This document shows positions 1 through 8,229 of a DNA stretch of 64,000 bases, one piece after another. The DNA lies in NCBI GenBank assembly GCA_036502005.1, contig DASXZH010000037.1, positions 1 through 64,000 on the forward strand. The letters are read 5' to 3'. The notes beneath the pieces are model-generated. The model searched no databases. It saw only the letters and a list, made by a program, of their open reading frames with translations, and was not told the origin of the DNA. The stretch's first letter is position 1. Each line of letters begins with the position of its first letter. This DNA comes from DASXZH01 sp036502005. GTDB lineage: Bacteria > Armatimonadota > Fimbriimonadia > Fimbriimonadales > Fimbriimonadaceae. The position numbers and the translations under genes are program-made.

Positions 1-132
1 CGTTAAAATAAGGTCTTCCAGAGATAATTTCCAAGGTTTGCGACTCGCGCCTCTCCCGGTTCGCGGACTCACCGACCTCTCCATTCGGGAGAGATTTGTG
101 GCTGCGGGAATGCCAAGGTGGCTTATTTTAAC

Positions 133-185
133 GCCTATGCCTCTATCCCCTATCCTCTATCCCCTGTCCCCCATTCCTATCTCCT
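133..185. repeat. Heptanucleotide (period-7) repeat, TCTATCC/CCTATCC family
   Basis: About seven imperfect 7-nt units can be read in register (TCTATCC, CCTATCC, TCTATCC, CCTGTCC and decayed neighbours). It lies about 60 bp upstream of a tRNA, in DNA with no supported gene. It resembles in style the period-7 arrays near 7.9, 13.0, 27.3, 48.8 and 54.7 kb, but the unit differs. Confidence 0.6.
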
Positions 186-246
186 TTCGGCCTCTTCGCA
201 AAAACGGCATGCTTCCGGGGAAGGTATCCTTTTGCATGCTTCTAAC

Positions 247-322
247 GGGCCTGTAGCTCAGAGGTTAGAGCGTGCGGCTCATAACCGCTTGGTCGCGGGT
301 TCGAATCCCGCCGGGCCCACCA
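247..322 (+). tRNA. tRNA with CAT anticodon (probably tRNA-Ile2, otherwise elongator Met)
   Basis: Cloverleaf read by eye. Acceptor GGGCCTG (247-253) pairs with CGGGCCC (312-318) with one G-U. The D arm contains TAGCTCAGAGGTTAGAGC, the anticodon loop is CTCATAA (anticodon CAT), the T arm is CGCGGGTTCGAATCCCGCC, and the 3' CCA is encoded at 320-322. It lacks initiator features. The anticodon arm and TTGGTC variable loop resemble E. coli ileX, the lysidine-modified tRNA-Ile2, so Ile2 is my preferred identity. Whether it reads AUG or AUA depends on TilS, whose gene is not in the window. Confidence 0.93.
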
Positions 323-409
323 CTTCTGGTTTAACCCATGGGCAACTGCATGGCAGAAGGAGTGCCGTCCCAACCTCTCGCTTTGTTGGTACCAGCACCC
401 CTGCATGTG

Positions 410-610
410 TCAGCGGGAGGAGCCGCTAGGATTCAAAAGTTTGGGCCGGACCTCCAATCGTCTTTCATGTTGTCGCTTTAATAGCTGCCTTTGTTGCCGT
501 TCCGGCCGCGACGGATGGAGCTGAGAAGGACTCGGCCGTGCACTCAACGCGATGCCGACAAGTCCGATTTCGGCGATGGCATAGACAACTCTTAACCGAG
601 ACGACTTCAT
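410..610 (-). CDS. Possible small secreted peptide (weak)
   Basis: A 66-residue ORF begins MKSSRLRVVYAIAEIGLVGI, a basic start followed by a short hydrophobic stretch like a signal peptide, and continues with an Arg/Gln-rich tail. It lies on the same strand as the BTAD regulator and 90 bp downstream of it. No Shine-Dalgarno is visible and the tail has the low-complexity look of an out-of-frame translation. I do not recognise a family. Bases 323-700 otherwise hold nothing I can support. Confidence 0.2.
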   Translation of the reverse strand: MKSSRLRVVYAIAEIGLVGIALSARPSPSQLHPSRPERQQRQLLKRQHERRLEVRPKLLNPSGSSR

Positions 611-699
611 GTTGCTGTTATTAAACAGCGGCTGCGTTACGACATCGCGGGGCCGGCGTGACAACTTTAAGGGCCGCCGTTACAAATACCGTTAAATAA

Positions 700-3600
700 T
701 TAGTTGAGGTTCAGCTTTAGGCTGGGAAAGGCCACTCGGTAGGCATCTTCAAGACTTGGAGCGGTGGAAACAATCCTTGCCAACTCATCTTTGCCGAGAG
801 CGTCTCCCAGGTCAGCTATGATCGCATCCACATAGGCGATCTCGGTCGCCAAGTTGATAAACCGATGAGGTTTATCATTGTTCTTGTAAGCGCCTATGAT
901 GCGTGCGGCAAGTTCGAGCTTGCCCACCTGGACGTAAGCGCGCGCGGTTGCGACAAGAGCACAAGGAGCGGCGTTGGCCATCCCTCTTCGAAAAAACAAC
1001 TCTAATGCGTTGGAGAGCAAAGGAAATGCTTCGGCAGGTTCATTCTTTAGCAAATGGATCCTTGCCAAAAGCTGCAGTTGATCCGCGTACTGCCCCAGAT
1101 CGCCGTAAAAATCCCAGTTGTTAGCAGCCGTGCGATACCAGTCTGCGGCTAAATCCCACTGCCCCTCTTCCTGGGCAACCTTTCCGCAGATCTCCTGGAT
1201 CATGGGAACGAACTGCAGAAACTCAAAGGACTCCGCCAGTTCTAGGGCCCTGTAAGCCTGGGCCTTTGCATTTTTCAAGTCGTTGACCTCGAAATACATG
1301 AAGGCCACCATCATTGCGGTTTGAACCTGATGAAATGGAGCGTCAGTCCCCCCGACCAGCGACCTCGCTTCCTCGATTCCGCTTATGGCGTCCTCAGGTT
1401 TGCCCCGGTAGTAATAGAGCATGGCCGCATTCTCAAGTGCCAGAGCCACATCGGTCATGTCGCCAAGCTCTCTCAATCGCTTCTCGCATTCAAAAGTTTT
1501 TTGAAGGCTCAAATCGGGATTTCCCGCCATGTGGTGACCCCTGGCTTCATGCAAACTGCAGAGCGCAAGTTCTGCTTCGAGACCCGTTTGTCTACAAAGT
1601 TCGGCCGTTCTTGCACAAACTGCGGTCCCCATTTGACCTGGCGCGAAACCATGAGCAATATAAAGTAACGCGGATTGCCAAAAGGAAGCCTTTGCCAGAT
1701 CGGGAGTGACGGCCGTAAGGTCAACCCGTTCAAAGAGGGTCTTGTAAAATTGAAGCGCTTCCTTTATGAGGGACCGATTGGACCAATATCGGCCAAAGGC
1801 AACGCCAATCTTTATTGCTCGGTCCAAGTCGTGGTCAAGGCAGTACCGGGCCGCCTCTCGCAGGTTGTCCGCTTCAGGATCGTAAATCTTGAGATACTTC
1901 AGGTCCTCGCCATTCATTCGGCGCCAGTTACCCAACGCTCCCAGTTCAATAATCCAATCCGAATGCTTGATATGGGCCTTTTCCAGTTCGTCGTTCGGAA
2001 CCACGCTAAGAACATATTCTCGAATGGTTTCAAGCATTCGGAACCGCAATCCCGCTTCCTCACGGTCTACGCGGATCAGCGAAGAATCGAGCAGTCGTTC
2101 CAAGATCGGCAATGGCTCTTCCAGTTCGCACACAAAGGCTGCCGCCGCCTGATTCCAGCCGCCACGGAAAACGGATAGACGACCCATCGCTTTTTGCAGG
2201 TCTGGCGGCAAAGCTTCAAAGCTCCCTTCAATGGCGGTTCGAATGGTTCGGTGGCGCTTGGGAGCATCATATTTCGGGTTTACGATGTCGAGACGTTTTC
2301 CAAGCTGGCCGATCAAATCGTTCGCTGAGACCGATCTGAGACGTCCCGACGCTAGTTGCAGTGCTAACGGAATGCCTTCAAGGCGTTCCACAATCTCTCG
2401 ATACAAAGAAAGGTCGGCGGGGCTTGGATCCTTGACAACTTGCTCTGCCAAAAGAGGGTCCAGGAAAATGCGCATGGAAGGCTGCGCCATCCAGTCACCT
2501 TCATCGGGCATAGGCAGTGGTCCGACTGCGATAACTCTCTCGCCGGTCAGTTTGAGTGGAACTCTCGAGGTTATGAGCAACTTCAAGTTGTCGCACCTGG
2601 AAGCTAAGGTCAGAATGTAATCGGCACCCTCAGGAAGGAGCTGTTCAAAGTTATCCAGAACGAGAAGGGAGGGCTGCTTTGATATGAGCGTGCAGACTCG
2701 TTCAAGGGGATCCGCGCTGCCTCGAAGTTCGATTCCGAGGGCGGTCGCGATATCGATCGGAATATTTGATTGGTCGTCCGAGTCGACCAACGAAACCCAG
2801 CCGGCTCTTCCGTTATAAACATCCTTTAGAAGCAAAGCCGTCTGAATGGACAGCCGGGTTTTGCCGATGCCGCCTGGTCCGGTTAATGTCACAAGGCGAT
2901 GGCCGGCGGTTTCGGGATCGAGAAGGGTGCACAAATGCCCGATCAACTCTTCGCGTCCATAAATCGGTTCGGCTGGGGCCGGGATTGAAAATGTTAGCCC
3001 AGGTCCAACTGGGCGCGGTTCAGGGTTTTGATGGGCTGGGATTTGATGGAGAGCGTTGGCAGCCTGATGGATTTCTTCCGACGGAGCCTCGTTCAGCTCT
3101 TCTTTCAGCGTTTTTTCGAAATTTTGAAACTCGACCAAGGCATCGGTGACATGGCCGAGAGTTTTCAACTCTTGCATTGCGAGGAGGTGGCCTTCTTCCC
3201 TAAGGGAGTTGATTGCTACCGCCATTTTGGCGCTGCCCAATGCTGCCTCGTGGTCGCCTCTATTGGATTGCAGCGTGGCAAGCTCAAGCAGGAGTTGGTA
3301 GCGCTGCTCGGCAATACGAAATCTCTCGATTTCGATCCAATCCTCGTTGTAGTCGGCCAAAAAATCGTATTGTGAGAGGGAAAGAGCTTGTTCGCAAAGC
3401 CGTTCTCTCGTTGTAGGGTCCTTTGTTTGTTGCGCTTCCTGAAACACCTTTGAGAAATACTCTAGGTCAACCCTAACGCTCTCTCGGGCGAGCCGAATCC
3501 ATTCGCTATCTGCCTGAAGGATGTCTCTTGCTTCGCCGAGTCCTCGTCTGAGGCGGACCAGTTCTTGGCGCAGCCTTAGACGCGTAGCGTCAAAAAGGTC

Positions 3601-3789
3601 TTCTGGCCAAAGAAAATCCGCTGCCTCGCCACGGGTGAGCGACGAACTATGACAAATGGCAAGCCGGGCCAAAAGATAGTTAGCTCGCTTGGTTTCGAAC
3701 TGATTGAGGATGAGACCTCGCCCGGTAACCCGAAGCCGGCCGAAAAGATGGATCGTCCAATCTGAACCCGAACTTCTCTCGCCGAGCAT
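700..3789 (-). CDS. AfsR-like transcriptional regulator (winged helix, BTAD, NB-ARC ATPase, TPR)
   Basis: Protein of 1029 residues. Residues 10-100 look like an OmpR/SARP-type DNA-binding winged helix and 105-250 like the bacterial transcriptional activation (BTAD) helical domain. A STAND/NB-ARC ATPase follows: Walker A GPGGIGKT at 304-311, Walker B LLVLDN at 375-380, and a GIPLAL sensor motif near 470. The C-terminal 450 residues are TPR-like helices. This is the AfsR plan: a regulator held inactive by its TPR sensor, oligomerising with ATP and then activating transcription. It lies 51 bp downstream of pheA on the same strand, so co-transcription is possible. Target genes and inducer cannot be read from sequence. 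No ATPase motif is missing. Confidence 0.9.
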   Translation of the reverse strand: MLGERSSGSDWTIHLFGRLRVTGRGLILNQFETKRANYLLARLAICHSSSLTRGEAADFLWPEDLFDATRLRLRQELVRLRRGLGEARDILQADSEWIRLARESVRVDLEYFSKVFQEAQQTKDPTTRERLCEQALSLSQYDFLADYNEDWIEIERFRIAEQRYQLLLELATLQSNRGDHEAALGSAKMAVAINSLREEGHLLAMQELKTLGHVTDALVEFQNFEKTLKEELNEAPSEEIHQAANALHQIPAHQNPEPRPVGPGLTFSIPAPAEPIYGREELIGHLCTLLDPETAGHRLVTLTGPGGIGKTRLSIQTALLLKDVYNGRAGWVSLVDSDDQSNIPIDIATALGIELRGSADPLERVCTLISKQPSLLVLDNFEQLLPEGADYILTLASRCDNLKLLITSRVPLKLTGERVIAVGPLPMPDEGDWMAQPSMRIFLDPLLAEQVVKDPSPADLSLYREIVERLEGIPLALQLASGRLRSVSANDLIGQLGKRLDIVNPKYDAPKRHRTIRTAIEGSFEALPPDLQKAMGRLSVFRGGWNQAAAAFVCELEEPLPILERLLDSSLIRVDREEAGLRFRMLETIREYVLSVVPNDELEKAHIKHSDWIIELGALGNWRRMNGEDLKYLKIYDPEADNLREAARYCLDHDLDRAIKIGVAFGRYWSNRSLIKEALQFYKTLFERVDLTAVTPDLAKASFWQSALLYIAHGFAPGQMGTAVCARTAELCRQTGLEAELALCSLHEARGHHMAGNPDLSLQKTFECEKRLRELGDMTDVALALENAAMLYYYRGKPEDAISGIEEARSLVGGTDAPFHQVQTAMMVAFMYFEVNDLKNAKAQAYRALELAESFEFLQFVPMIQEICGKVAQEEGQWDLAADWYRTAANNWDFYGDLGQYADQLQLLARIHLLKNEPAEAFPLLSNALELFFRRGMANAAPCALVATARAYVQVGKLELAARIIGAYKNNDKPHRFINLATEIAYVDAIIADLGDALGKDELARIVSTAPSLEDAYRVAFPSLKLNLN

Positions 3790-3840
3790 AAGACCGCTAG
3801 CTTATCGCATGCGGGCTGCTTTTGGCACGGCGAGGTCAAG

Positions 3841-4926
3841 CTAATCTCCACTAGTCGGATAACTACCCAACACAGTTGTTTCCAAAGCAGAACTGCGCAG
3901 ATCCTCGATCGCTCGTTTGACCGGTTCCTCGCTCTTGTGGCCTCTGATATCCACAAAGAACAGATACTCAAAACTTGAGCGAGGCGCGGGGCGCGCTTCT
4001 AACACGACCACGTTTAGCGACTCCTGCTCTAGTGCGCCGAGGGCGCGGTATAGTTCGCCCGGGCGGTTTCGCAGATTAAGCATAAGGCTGGTTTTATCCC
4101 TGCCCGTTTTGGCGGGCTCGTTAAAGCCAAGCACCAAGAAGCGTGTCTTATTGTTGGGGTTGTCTTCGATGTGTTCGGCAAGGATGGGCAAGCCCAGCAT
4201 CTCGGCTGCCATGCGGTTCACAATGGCGCCACTTTTTTTATCTTCAAGCGCGCGGTGAGCCGCCAAGGAAGTTGGCATGGTTTCGATGATATCCGCCCCT
4301 TTTAAATAGGCGCGTAGCCACTTTCGGCATTGTTGCTCCGGCTGAGGGCCCGCGTAGATCCGTTCGACCGCTTCCAAAGCCTCCGCGATGCTGGCCAAGT
4401 GGTGATGAATGGGCAGATATATCTCGGCACAGATTTTTACGTCCGCTTGAAAGAACATATCCAAAGTTTCGGGCACCATGCCGGCTACAGAGTTTTCAAC
4501 GGGAACCACGCCGTAGTCGCTGTCGCCACGCTCTACGGCCTGAAAAACCTCTTCGATGGTGGATTCGCTGCGAAGGTCGGAACTGGTGCCGAAGGTGTGC
4601 AAAGCGGCCGCATGTGTGAAGCTTCCCTCAGGTCCCCAGAAGGAAGCGGTTAGCTGCTTCTCTGCCGCCCTGGCCGCGCTGATGATTTCCCTAAAGATTC
4701 CTTTAAGCTGCCTAGCCTGAAGGGGGCCGGGGTTAATCTCTTCCAGCCTTTCAAAAATATCTCGTTCTCTTTCGGGCGTAAAAAACGGCCTCTTTTGGTT
4801 GCCTTTGACTCTGCCAACCTCTTGGGCAAGTTTGACTCGGCGGTTCAGGAGGTCAACAAGATTGCGGTCAATCTCATCGATATCAACTCGAATTTCGGGA
4901 AGAGAACGGACAATTTCCTCGGACAT
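3841..4926 (-). CDS. pheA: Bifunctional chorismate mutase / prephenate dehydratase
   Basis: Converts chorismate to prephenate and then phenylpyruvate in phenylalanine synthesis, in the cytoplasm. Residues 10-90 form an AroQ-type chorismate mutase helix bundle (IDEIDRNLVDLLNRR, FFTPERE). Residues 94-268 form the prephenate dehydratase (GPEGSFTHAA, VPVENSVAG, and the catalytic TRF at 261-263). Residues 278-357 form an ACT domain for feedback by phenylalanine, with NRPGELYRAL and EARP in place of the usual ESRP. The length of 361 is normal for P-proteins. The ATG at 4926 has no Shine-Dalgarno, but a CATAAT -10-like box ends 8 nt upstream, so the mRNA is probably leaderless. Confidence 0.96.
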   Translation of the reverse strand: MSEEIVRSLPEIRVDIDEIDRNLVDLLNRRVKLAQEVGRVKGNQKRPFFTPERERDIFERLEEINPGPLQARQLKGIFREIISAARAAEKQLTASFWGPEGSFTHAAALHTFGTSSDLRSESTIEEVFQAVERGDSDYGVVPVENSVAGMVPETLDMFFQADVKICAEIYLPIHHHLASIAEALEAVERIYAGPQPEQQCRKWLRAYLKGADIIETMPTSLAAHRALEDKKSGAIVNRMAAEMLGLPILAEHIEDNPNNKTRFLVLGFNEPAKTGRDKTSLMLNLRNRPGELYRALGALEQESLNVVVLEARPAPRSSFEYLFFVDIRGHKSEEPVKRAIEDLRSSALETTVLGSYPTSGD

Positions 4927-4934
4927 CTGAATTT

Positions 4935-4940
4935 ATTATG
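4935..4940 (-). promoter_or_regulatory. -10 box of pheA, leaderless arrangement
   Basis: CATAAT on the minus strand with 8 nt to the ATG of pheA, so transcription should begin at or within a base or two of the start codon. No convincing -35 is present. Confidence 0.5.
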
Positions 4941-5030
4941 GCGGGCAGAAGAATTTTAGGTGCGATACCCGCGTCTGCTCCGTCTTTCGAGCAGGAGCAC
5001 GTATGCCTCCGCCGCATAGAGTTTTTGACC

Positions 5031-5822
5031 ATGAAAAGCCAAGAAGGCCACATTAAACGGATTTTTATCATTGGCGCCGCGCTGGCGCTGTTAACGCAGG
5101 CTGCTTTTGCCCAGGAGTCCAAGGCTTCCGCAGACGACCCTAACGGCGTTCCCGCGCCGGTAGTCATGCGGCATCGAAAGACTGCCGTAAAGGGAGTGTC
5201 GGTTCACCGAAAGCTTGTAAAGAAAGGCACCAAGACCGCTGTTAAAGATGCGACGGTACACCGAACGGCGCGGGCAATTCTCTGCCCGACCGACTTCCCT
5301 ATTCGTTTTACAGCCTATGATCGACCGACATCAGATGATGCAGCGACGGGCACAGTGATGGAGATCTCCAAAATGGGTTTGAGAGGCGCGAGGCCGATTC
5401 CCATGTACACGAAGGACCTTGAAGGCGAGCAAATCAGCTCCATCGTTTCTTGGGAGAACTCGGAACGGACCCATTTTGGCTATTTGGTTCTAACAACCCC
5501 TGCCTCCGGAAATCTTTACAGCGTCATGTTCTTTCTCTATCACGATGGCAAGTTAACGATGCCAATCGACGAGGTCGCCACGGGCTACCCGGTTTTTCCC
5601 AGCATCAAGCGATCGGCCACTACGGGCCAGATGCAGATCTCGTTTAACGACGGCAGCGAAGACGCGACCAACGATCAGAAGAAGACGGTGGTGTATTACA
5701 CTTGGAACGACACCTCTCACAGGTTCTTGAAGGCCGTTCACGAGGTTGCCGCGGAGTCTGTAGAGCGAAAACGGCCTCGGGCACGAAAGGTTGAAAAGAC
5801 CGAAGCTGCAAACGGTGAGTAA
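5031..5822 (+). CDS. Secreted protein of unknown function
   Basis: Protein of 263 residues, started at the ATG at 5031 because MKSQEGHIKRIFIIGAALAL and the following residues to AFAQ make a clean signal peptide. The longer frame from 4938 adds a non-signal leader. After cleavage there is a basic linker with repeated valine-histidine-arginine motifs (VSVHRKL, ATVHRT), then an approximately 140-residue globular domain with alternating beta-type sequence (SIVSWENSERTHFGYLVL, MFFLYHDGKL, MQISFNDGSED), and a basic C-terminal tail (KRPRARKVEK). I do not recognise the family. It is divergent from pheA and no partner is evident. The export inference is firm; the function is unknown. Confidence 0.75.
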   Translation: MKSQEGHIKRIFIIGAALALLTQAAFAQESKASADDPNGVPAPVVMRHRKTAVKGVSVHRKLVKKGTKTAVKDATVHRTARAILCPTDFPIRFTAYDRPTSDDAATGTVMEISKMGLRGARPIPMYTKDLEGEQISSIVSWENSERTHFGYLVLTTPASGNLYSVMFFLYHDGKLTMPIDEVATGYPVFPSIKRSATTGQMQISFNDGSEDATNDQKKTVVYYTWNDTSHRFLKAVHEVAAESVERKRPRARKVEKTEAANGE

Positions 5823-5938
5823 GTGGGCTTACTCGCTCGATCTAGCCTGAATAGGGTCTACCTCACTTCCGCAAAGGGGCAACTGACGCGGCGGCAAGAT
5901 GCCTGCTTTGAGCGGGAGCAAGCTCCACGCACTCCACA

Positions 5939-6158
5939 GCTTCGCCCTCTCTCGTTAAATGTAGCGAAATTGAAGGAGCTAAGCCGTAAAGCTCCGGCGG
6001 CCCGAAGGGCCAGAATACTTTAGCGAAGGGCGAAGCGAAGTTCGACGTGGTCGAACGGGCGGAGCCCTGGAAACAGTCCGCAGCCACTCGACGCAAATCG
6101 ATAAATCAAGCCAATGTCACTTGTGACGGGCGAAGATTTGTCGATTTGCGCCCTCCGC
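5939..6158 (+). ncRNA. Candidate structured RNA upstream of the pilus/secretion operon
   Basis: Dense perfect pairings are visible. GCTTCGCCCT (5939-5948) pairs with AGGGCGAAGC (6027-6036), extended by CGTTAAA (5953-5959) with TTTAGCG (6019-6025). This encloses two hairpins: GGAGCT/AGCTCC (5975-5995) and GGCCC-GAA-GGGCC (5999-6011). Next come GTTCGAC-gtg-GTCGAAC (6040-6056) and GCGGAG (6059-6064) with CTCCGC (6153-6158), enclosing a 16-bp stem (6092-6107 with 6135-6150). The two imperfect pairs in the long stems are T-G read on the plus strand (they would be A-C on the minus), which favours a plus-strand transcript. No match to RNase P, tmRNA, SRP or 6S signatures was seen. The region 5823-6342 has no other gene apart from the leader ORF at 6240. 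Confidence 0.5.
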
Positions 6159-6219
6159 GGCAAAAAGCACAAATTGCTGGGTTCGATCAAAAGGCCCAGA
6201 GATGCCGCTAGCCCGCGCA

Positions 6220-6225
6220 TATAAT
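6220..6225 (+). promoter_or_regulatory. Putative -10 box (TATAAT) ahead of the gspE operon
   Basis: Perfect TATAAT 118 nt upstream of the gspE start. A perfect palindrome TTCACGTGAA (6235-6244) lies about 10 nt downstream, where an operator would overlap the transcription start. No good -35 is visible at 17 bp. Confidence 0.4.
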
Positions 6226-6239
6226 CAGCAGGAGTTCAC

Positions 6240-6290
6240 GTGAAACTAAAACGACATTGCTTTAGATGCGAACGTTTCAGGTTACTTTAA
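6240..6290 (+). CDS. Possible 16-residue leader peptide with a CxxC motif
   Basis: GTG start 5 nt after AGGAG (6230-6234) encodes MKLKRHCFRCERFRLL and ends at TAA 6288-6290, 52 nt before gspE. The basic composition with H-C-x-x-C recalls a metal or redox binding knuckle. It is far too short to call with confidence. If transcription starts just after the TATAAT at 6220 the Shine-Dalgarno would lie at the very 5' end of the mRNA, so a more upstream promoter would be needed for normal translation. Confidence 0.25.
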   Translation: MKLKRHCFRCERFRLL

Positions 6291-6342
6291 GGGTCCATAG
6301 CTTTACTAAGCTGGAGCCATCGATCTGGGCTGGTTGTAGAGG

Positions 6343-7905
6343 ATGAATACGGAAACCGAAATTCCCGATATGGATGTGGTTGCGGATACGCTATCTTCCC
6401 TAGCTTATGTGGACCTTGAAAAGGTCAAGCCCGATCCCGTGGCGCTGAGAATGGCGCCGGGCGATTTTGCCCTAAAGCATCAAGTTCTCCCCCTCTTCCT
6501 AGAAAACGGTACCCTCGTTGCCGCAATCCCTTCTGAAAAAGCGCTGGGAGCGATCGATGACCTGGGCGTAATGCTCGATCAGCCGGTAAGGGCCATGCTC
6601 GGCGATCCGTTTAAGATCCGCGAGCAGATCGAAGAAAGGTTTATTGAGAACATCCTCTCGGGAATGCCGACCGATGAGACCTTACCCGAACTGGATGAGA
6701 ACGCAGACTTGGCCGATCTGCAGAAAATGGCTGGTGAGACGGCGGTCGTCCAGATGGTGAACCTCATGTTCTCGCAGGCCGTGCGAGACAATGCCAGTGA
6801 CATCCACGTTGAGCCCTACGAGCGTGAGCTTAGGGTGCGATACCGATTGGATGGCATTTTGAACGAGTTGGTGCGCCCGCCAAAAAGGATGCATGCCGCC
6901 CTTATCTCCAGAATTAAGATTCTGGGCGGCATGAACATCGCGGAGCGCAGACTGCCTCAAGACGGCCGTATAAAGCTTCAGATTGGGGGGCGGTCAGTCG
7001 ATGTCCGTGTGGCTATCGTGCCCACAATCTACGGCGAACGGGCAGTTATGCGAATCCTGGATAAAGGGAACGCAGTGATGGGCCTTTCAGAACTGGGCAT
7101 GTCCGACGATTTGCTGGAGAAGTTTCGGAAGCTTATCAAGCAGCCTCACGGCATGATCCTATCAACAGGCCCTACAGGAAGCGGCAAATCTACTTCCTTG
7201 TATGGCGCTTTGCAGGAACTGACTTCGCCGACAACCAATATTCTTACGATCGAAGATCCGGTTGAATACCAGATATTTGGGATCGGCCAAATCCAGGTCC
7301 AGCCTAATATTGGCCTTACCTTTGCGAAAGGTTTGCGCAGTATCGTTCGTCAAGATCCCGACATTTTGATGGTTGGCGAGATCCGCGATGAAGAAACGGC
7401 AGATATTTCTATCCACGCTGCCCTCACGGGCCACGTTGTCTTTAGCACGCTTCACACGAACGATTCGGCGGGTGCAATCACGCGTCTGCTGGACATGGGT
7501 GTTGAACCCTACTTGGCGGCCAGTTCAATCATCGGCATAGTGGCGCAAAGGCTTGTTCGTAAGAACTGTCCTTTCTGTGCAAAACCCTCGGTGGAACCTG
7601 ACAAGTTTCTTTTTTCGTTAAGCATTACGCCTGAGGACTTGGAGTCGGGAGCTATTTTGAGAGGCGAGGGGTGTGACAAGTGCCAAGGCACAGGTTACAA
7701 GGGCCGGCGGGGCCTGTTCGAATTGCTGGTTATTGACGATCATATTCGCCAACTGACTATCGATCGGGCGTCAGCGGCGGACATTAAGAAGTATGCAGTT
7801 GAGGCACTGCAAATGCGGACTTTGCTTGAGGACGGGAAGCTAGCGGTGCTTGCTGGCTACACAACGCCGAACGAGGTTTTGCGTGTTTGCCAGACGGAAG
7901 AATAA
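6343..7905 (+). CDS. Type II secretion / type IV pilus assembly ATPase (GspE/PilB family)
   Basis: Hexameric cytoplasmic ATPase that powers pilin or pseudopilin extrusion. Residues 15-110 form a short T2SSE N-domain. The ATPase core has Walker A GPTGSGKS at 276-283, the Asp box (ILTIEDPVEYQ, 300-310), Walker B ILMVGEIRDE at 341-350, and the His box with HVVFSTLHTND from 364. A zinc knuckle (CPFC at 409-412, CDKC at 444-447) is typical of GspE/PilB and absent in the retraction ATPase PilT. The ATG follows GAGG closely. It is first in a run with the PilM/N, PilO, PilP-like and secretin genes. No inner-membrane PilC/GspF gene lies in this window. Confidence 0.95.
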   Translation: MNTETEIPDMDVVADTLSSLAYVDLEKVKPDPVALRMAPGDFALKHQVLPLFLENGTLVAAIPSEKALGAIDDLGVMLDQPVRAMLGDPFKIREQIEERFIENILSGMPTDETLPELDENADLADLQKMAGETAVVQMVNLMFSQAVRDNASDIHVEPYERELRVRYRLDGILNELVRPPKRMHAALISRIKILGGMNIAERRLPQDGRIKLQIGGRSVDVRVAIVPTIYGERAVMRILDKGNAVMGLSELGMSDDLLEKFRKLIKQPHGMILSTGPTGSGKSTSLYGALQELTSPTTNILTIEDPVEYQIFGIGQIQVQPNIGLTFAKGLRSIVRQDPDILMVGEIRDEETADISIHAALTGHVVFSTLHTNDSAGAITRLLDMGVEPYLAASSIIGIVAQRLVRKNCPFCAKPSVEPDKFLFSLSITPEDLESGAILRGEGCDKCQGTGYKGRRGLFELLVIDDHIRQLTIDRASAADIKKYAVEALQMRTLLEDGKLAVLAGYTTPNEVLRVCQTEE

Positions 7906-7907
7906 AT

Positions 7908-8155
7908 GTCGAAAGGCGAAAGTCGAAAGTCGAAACTCGAATGACGGAGAGAGGGATAGCGAATATTCGTTTTTAAGGTGATTGGTGGTATGTGGTACTT
8001 GGTACTTGGTACTTGGTACGTGGTAAGTGATAGGTGACAAGTGATAAGTGATAAGTGATTGATGTTAAGTGGAGGACTTTCGACTTTCGACTTTCGACTT
8101 ATCACTACGTTCTACGTTCTACTTTCTAAGTTCTAAGTTCTAGTTACTGCACGGG
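7908..8155. repeat. Composite heptanucleotide repeat array with inverted halves
   Basis: Several period-7 families abut: GTCGAAA units (7908-7940), TGGTACT units (about 7991-8020), TGATAAG units (about 8028-8060), then TTTCGAC units (8088-8102), the reverse complement of the first family, and TTCTACG/TTCTAAG units (8108-8146). The GTCGAAA and TTTCGAC blocks face each other across about 150 bp, so the whole can fold into a long imperfect hairpin. It separates gspE from the PilM/N gene and has no coding signal. Confidence 0.75.
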
Positions 8156-8229
8156 GGTTAATGTGGTGTTTGTTGGATATGTGAGCGAGAAAGGGAGAGC
8201 ACGCCTCACTGCGGTTGGAGGGTGCTTCG

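Noticed and set aside
118..429. ORF of 103 codons across the first tRNA
   Set aside because: It reads straight through the tRNA cloverleaf and the heptad array; no Shine-Dalgarno.
5939..6158. Known housekeeping RNA (RNase P, tmRNA, SRP, 6S) in the folded region
   Set aside because: None of the conserved core motifs of these RNAs is present on either strand.
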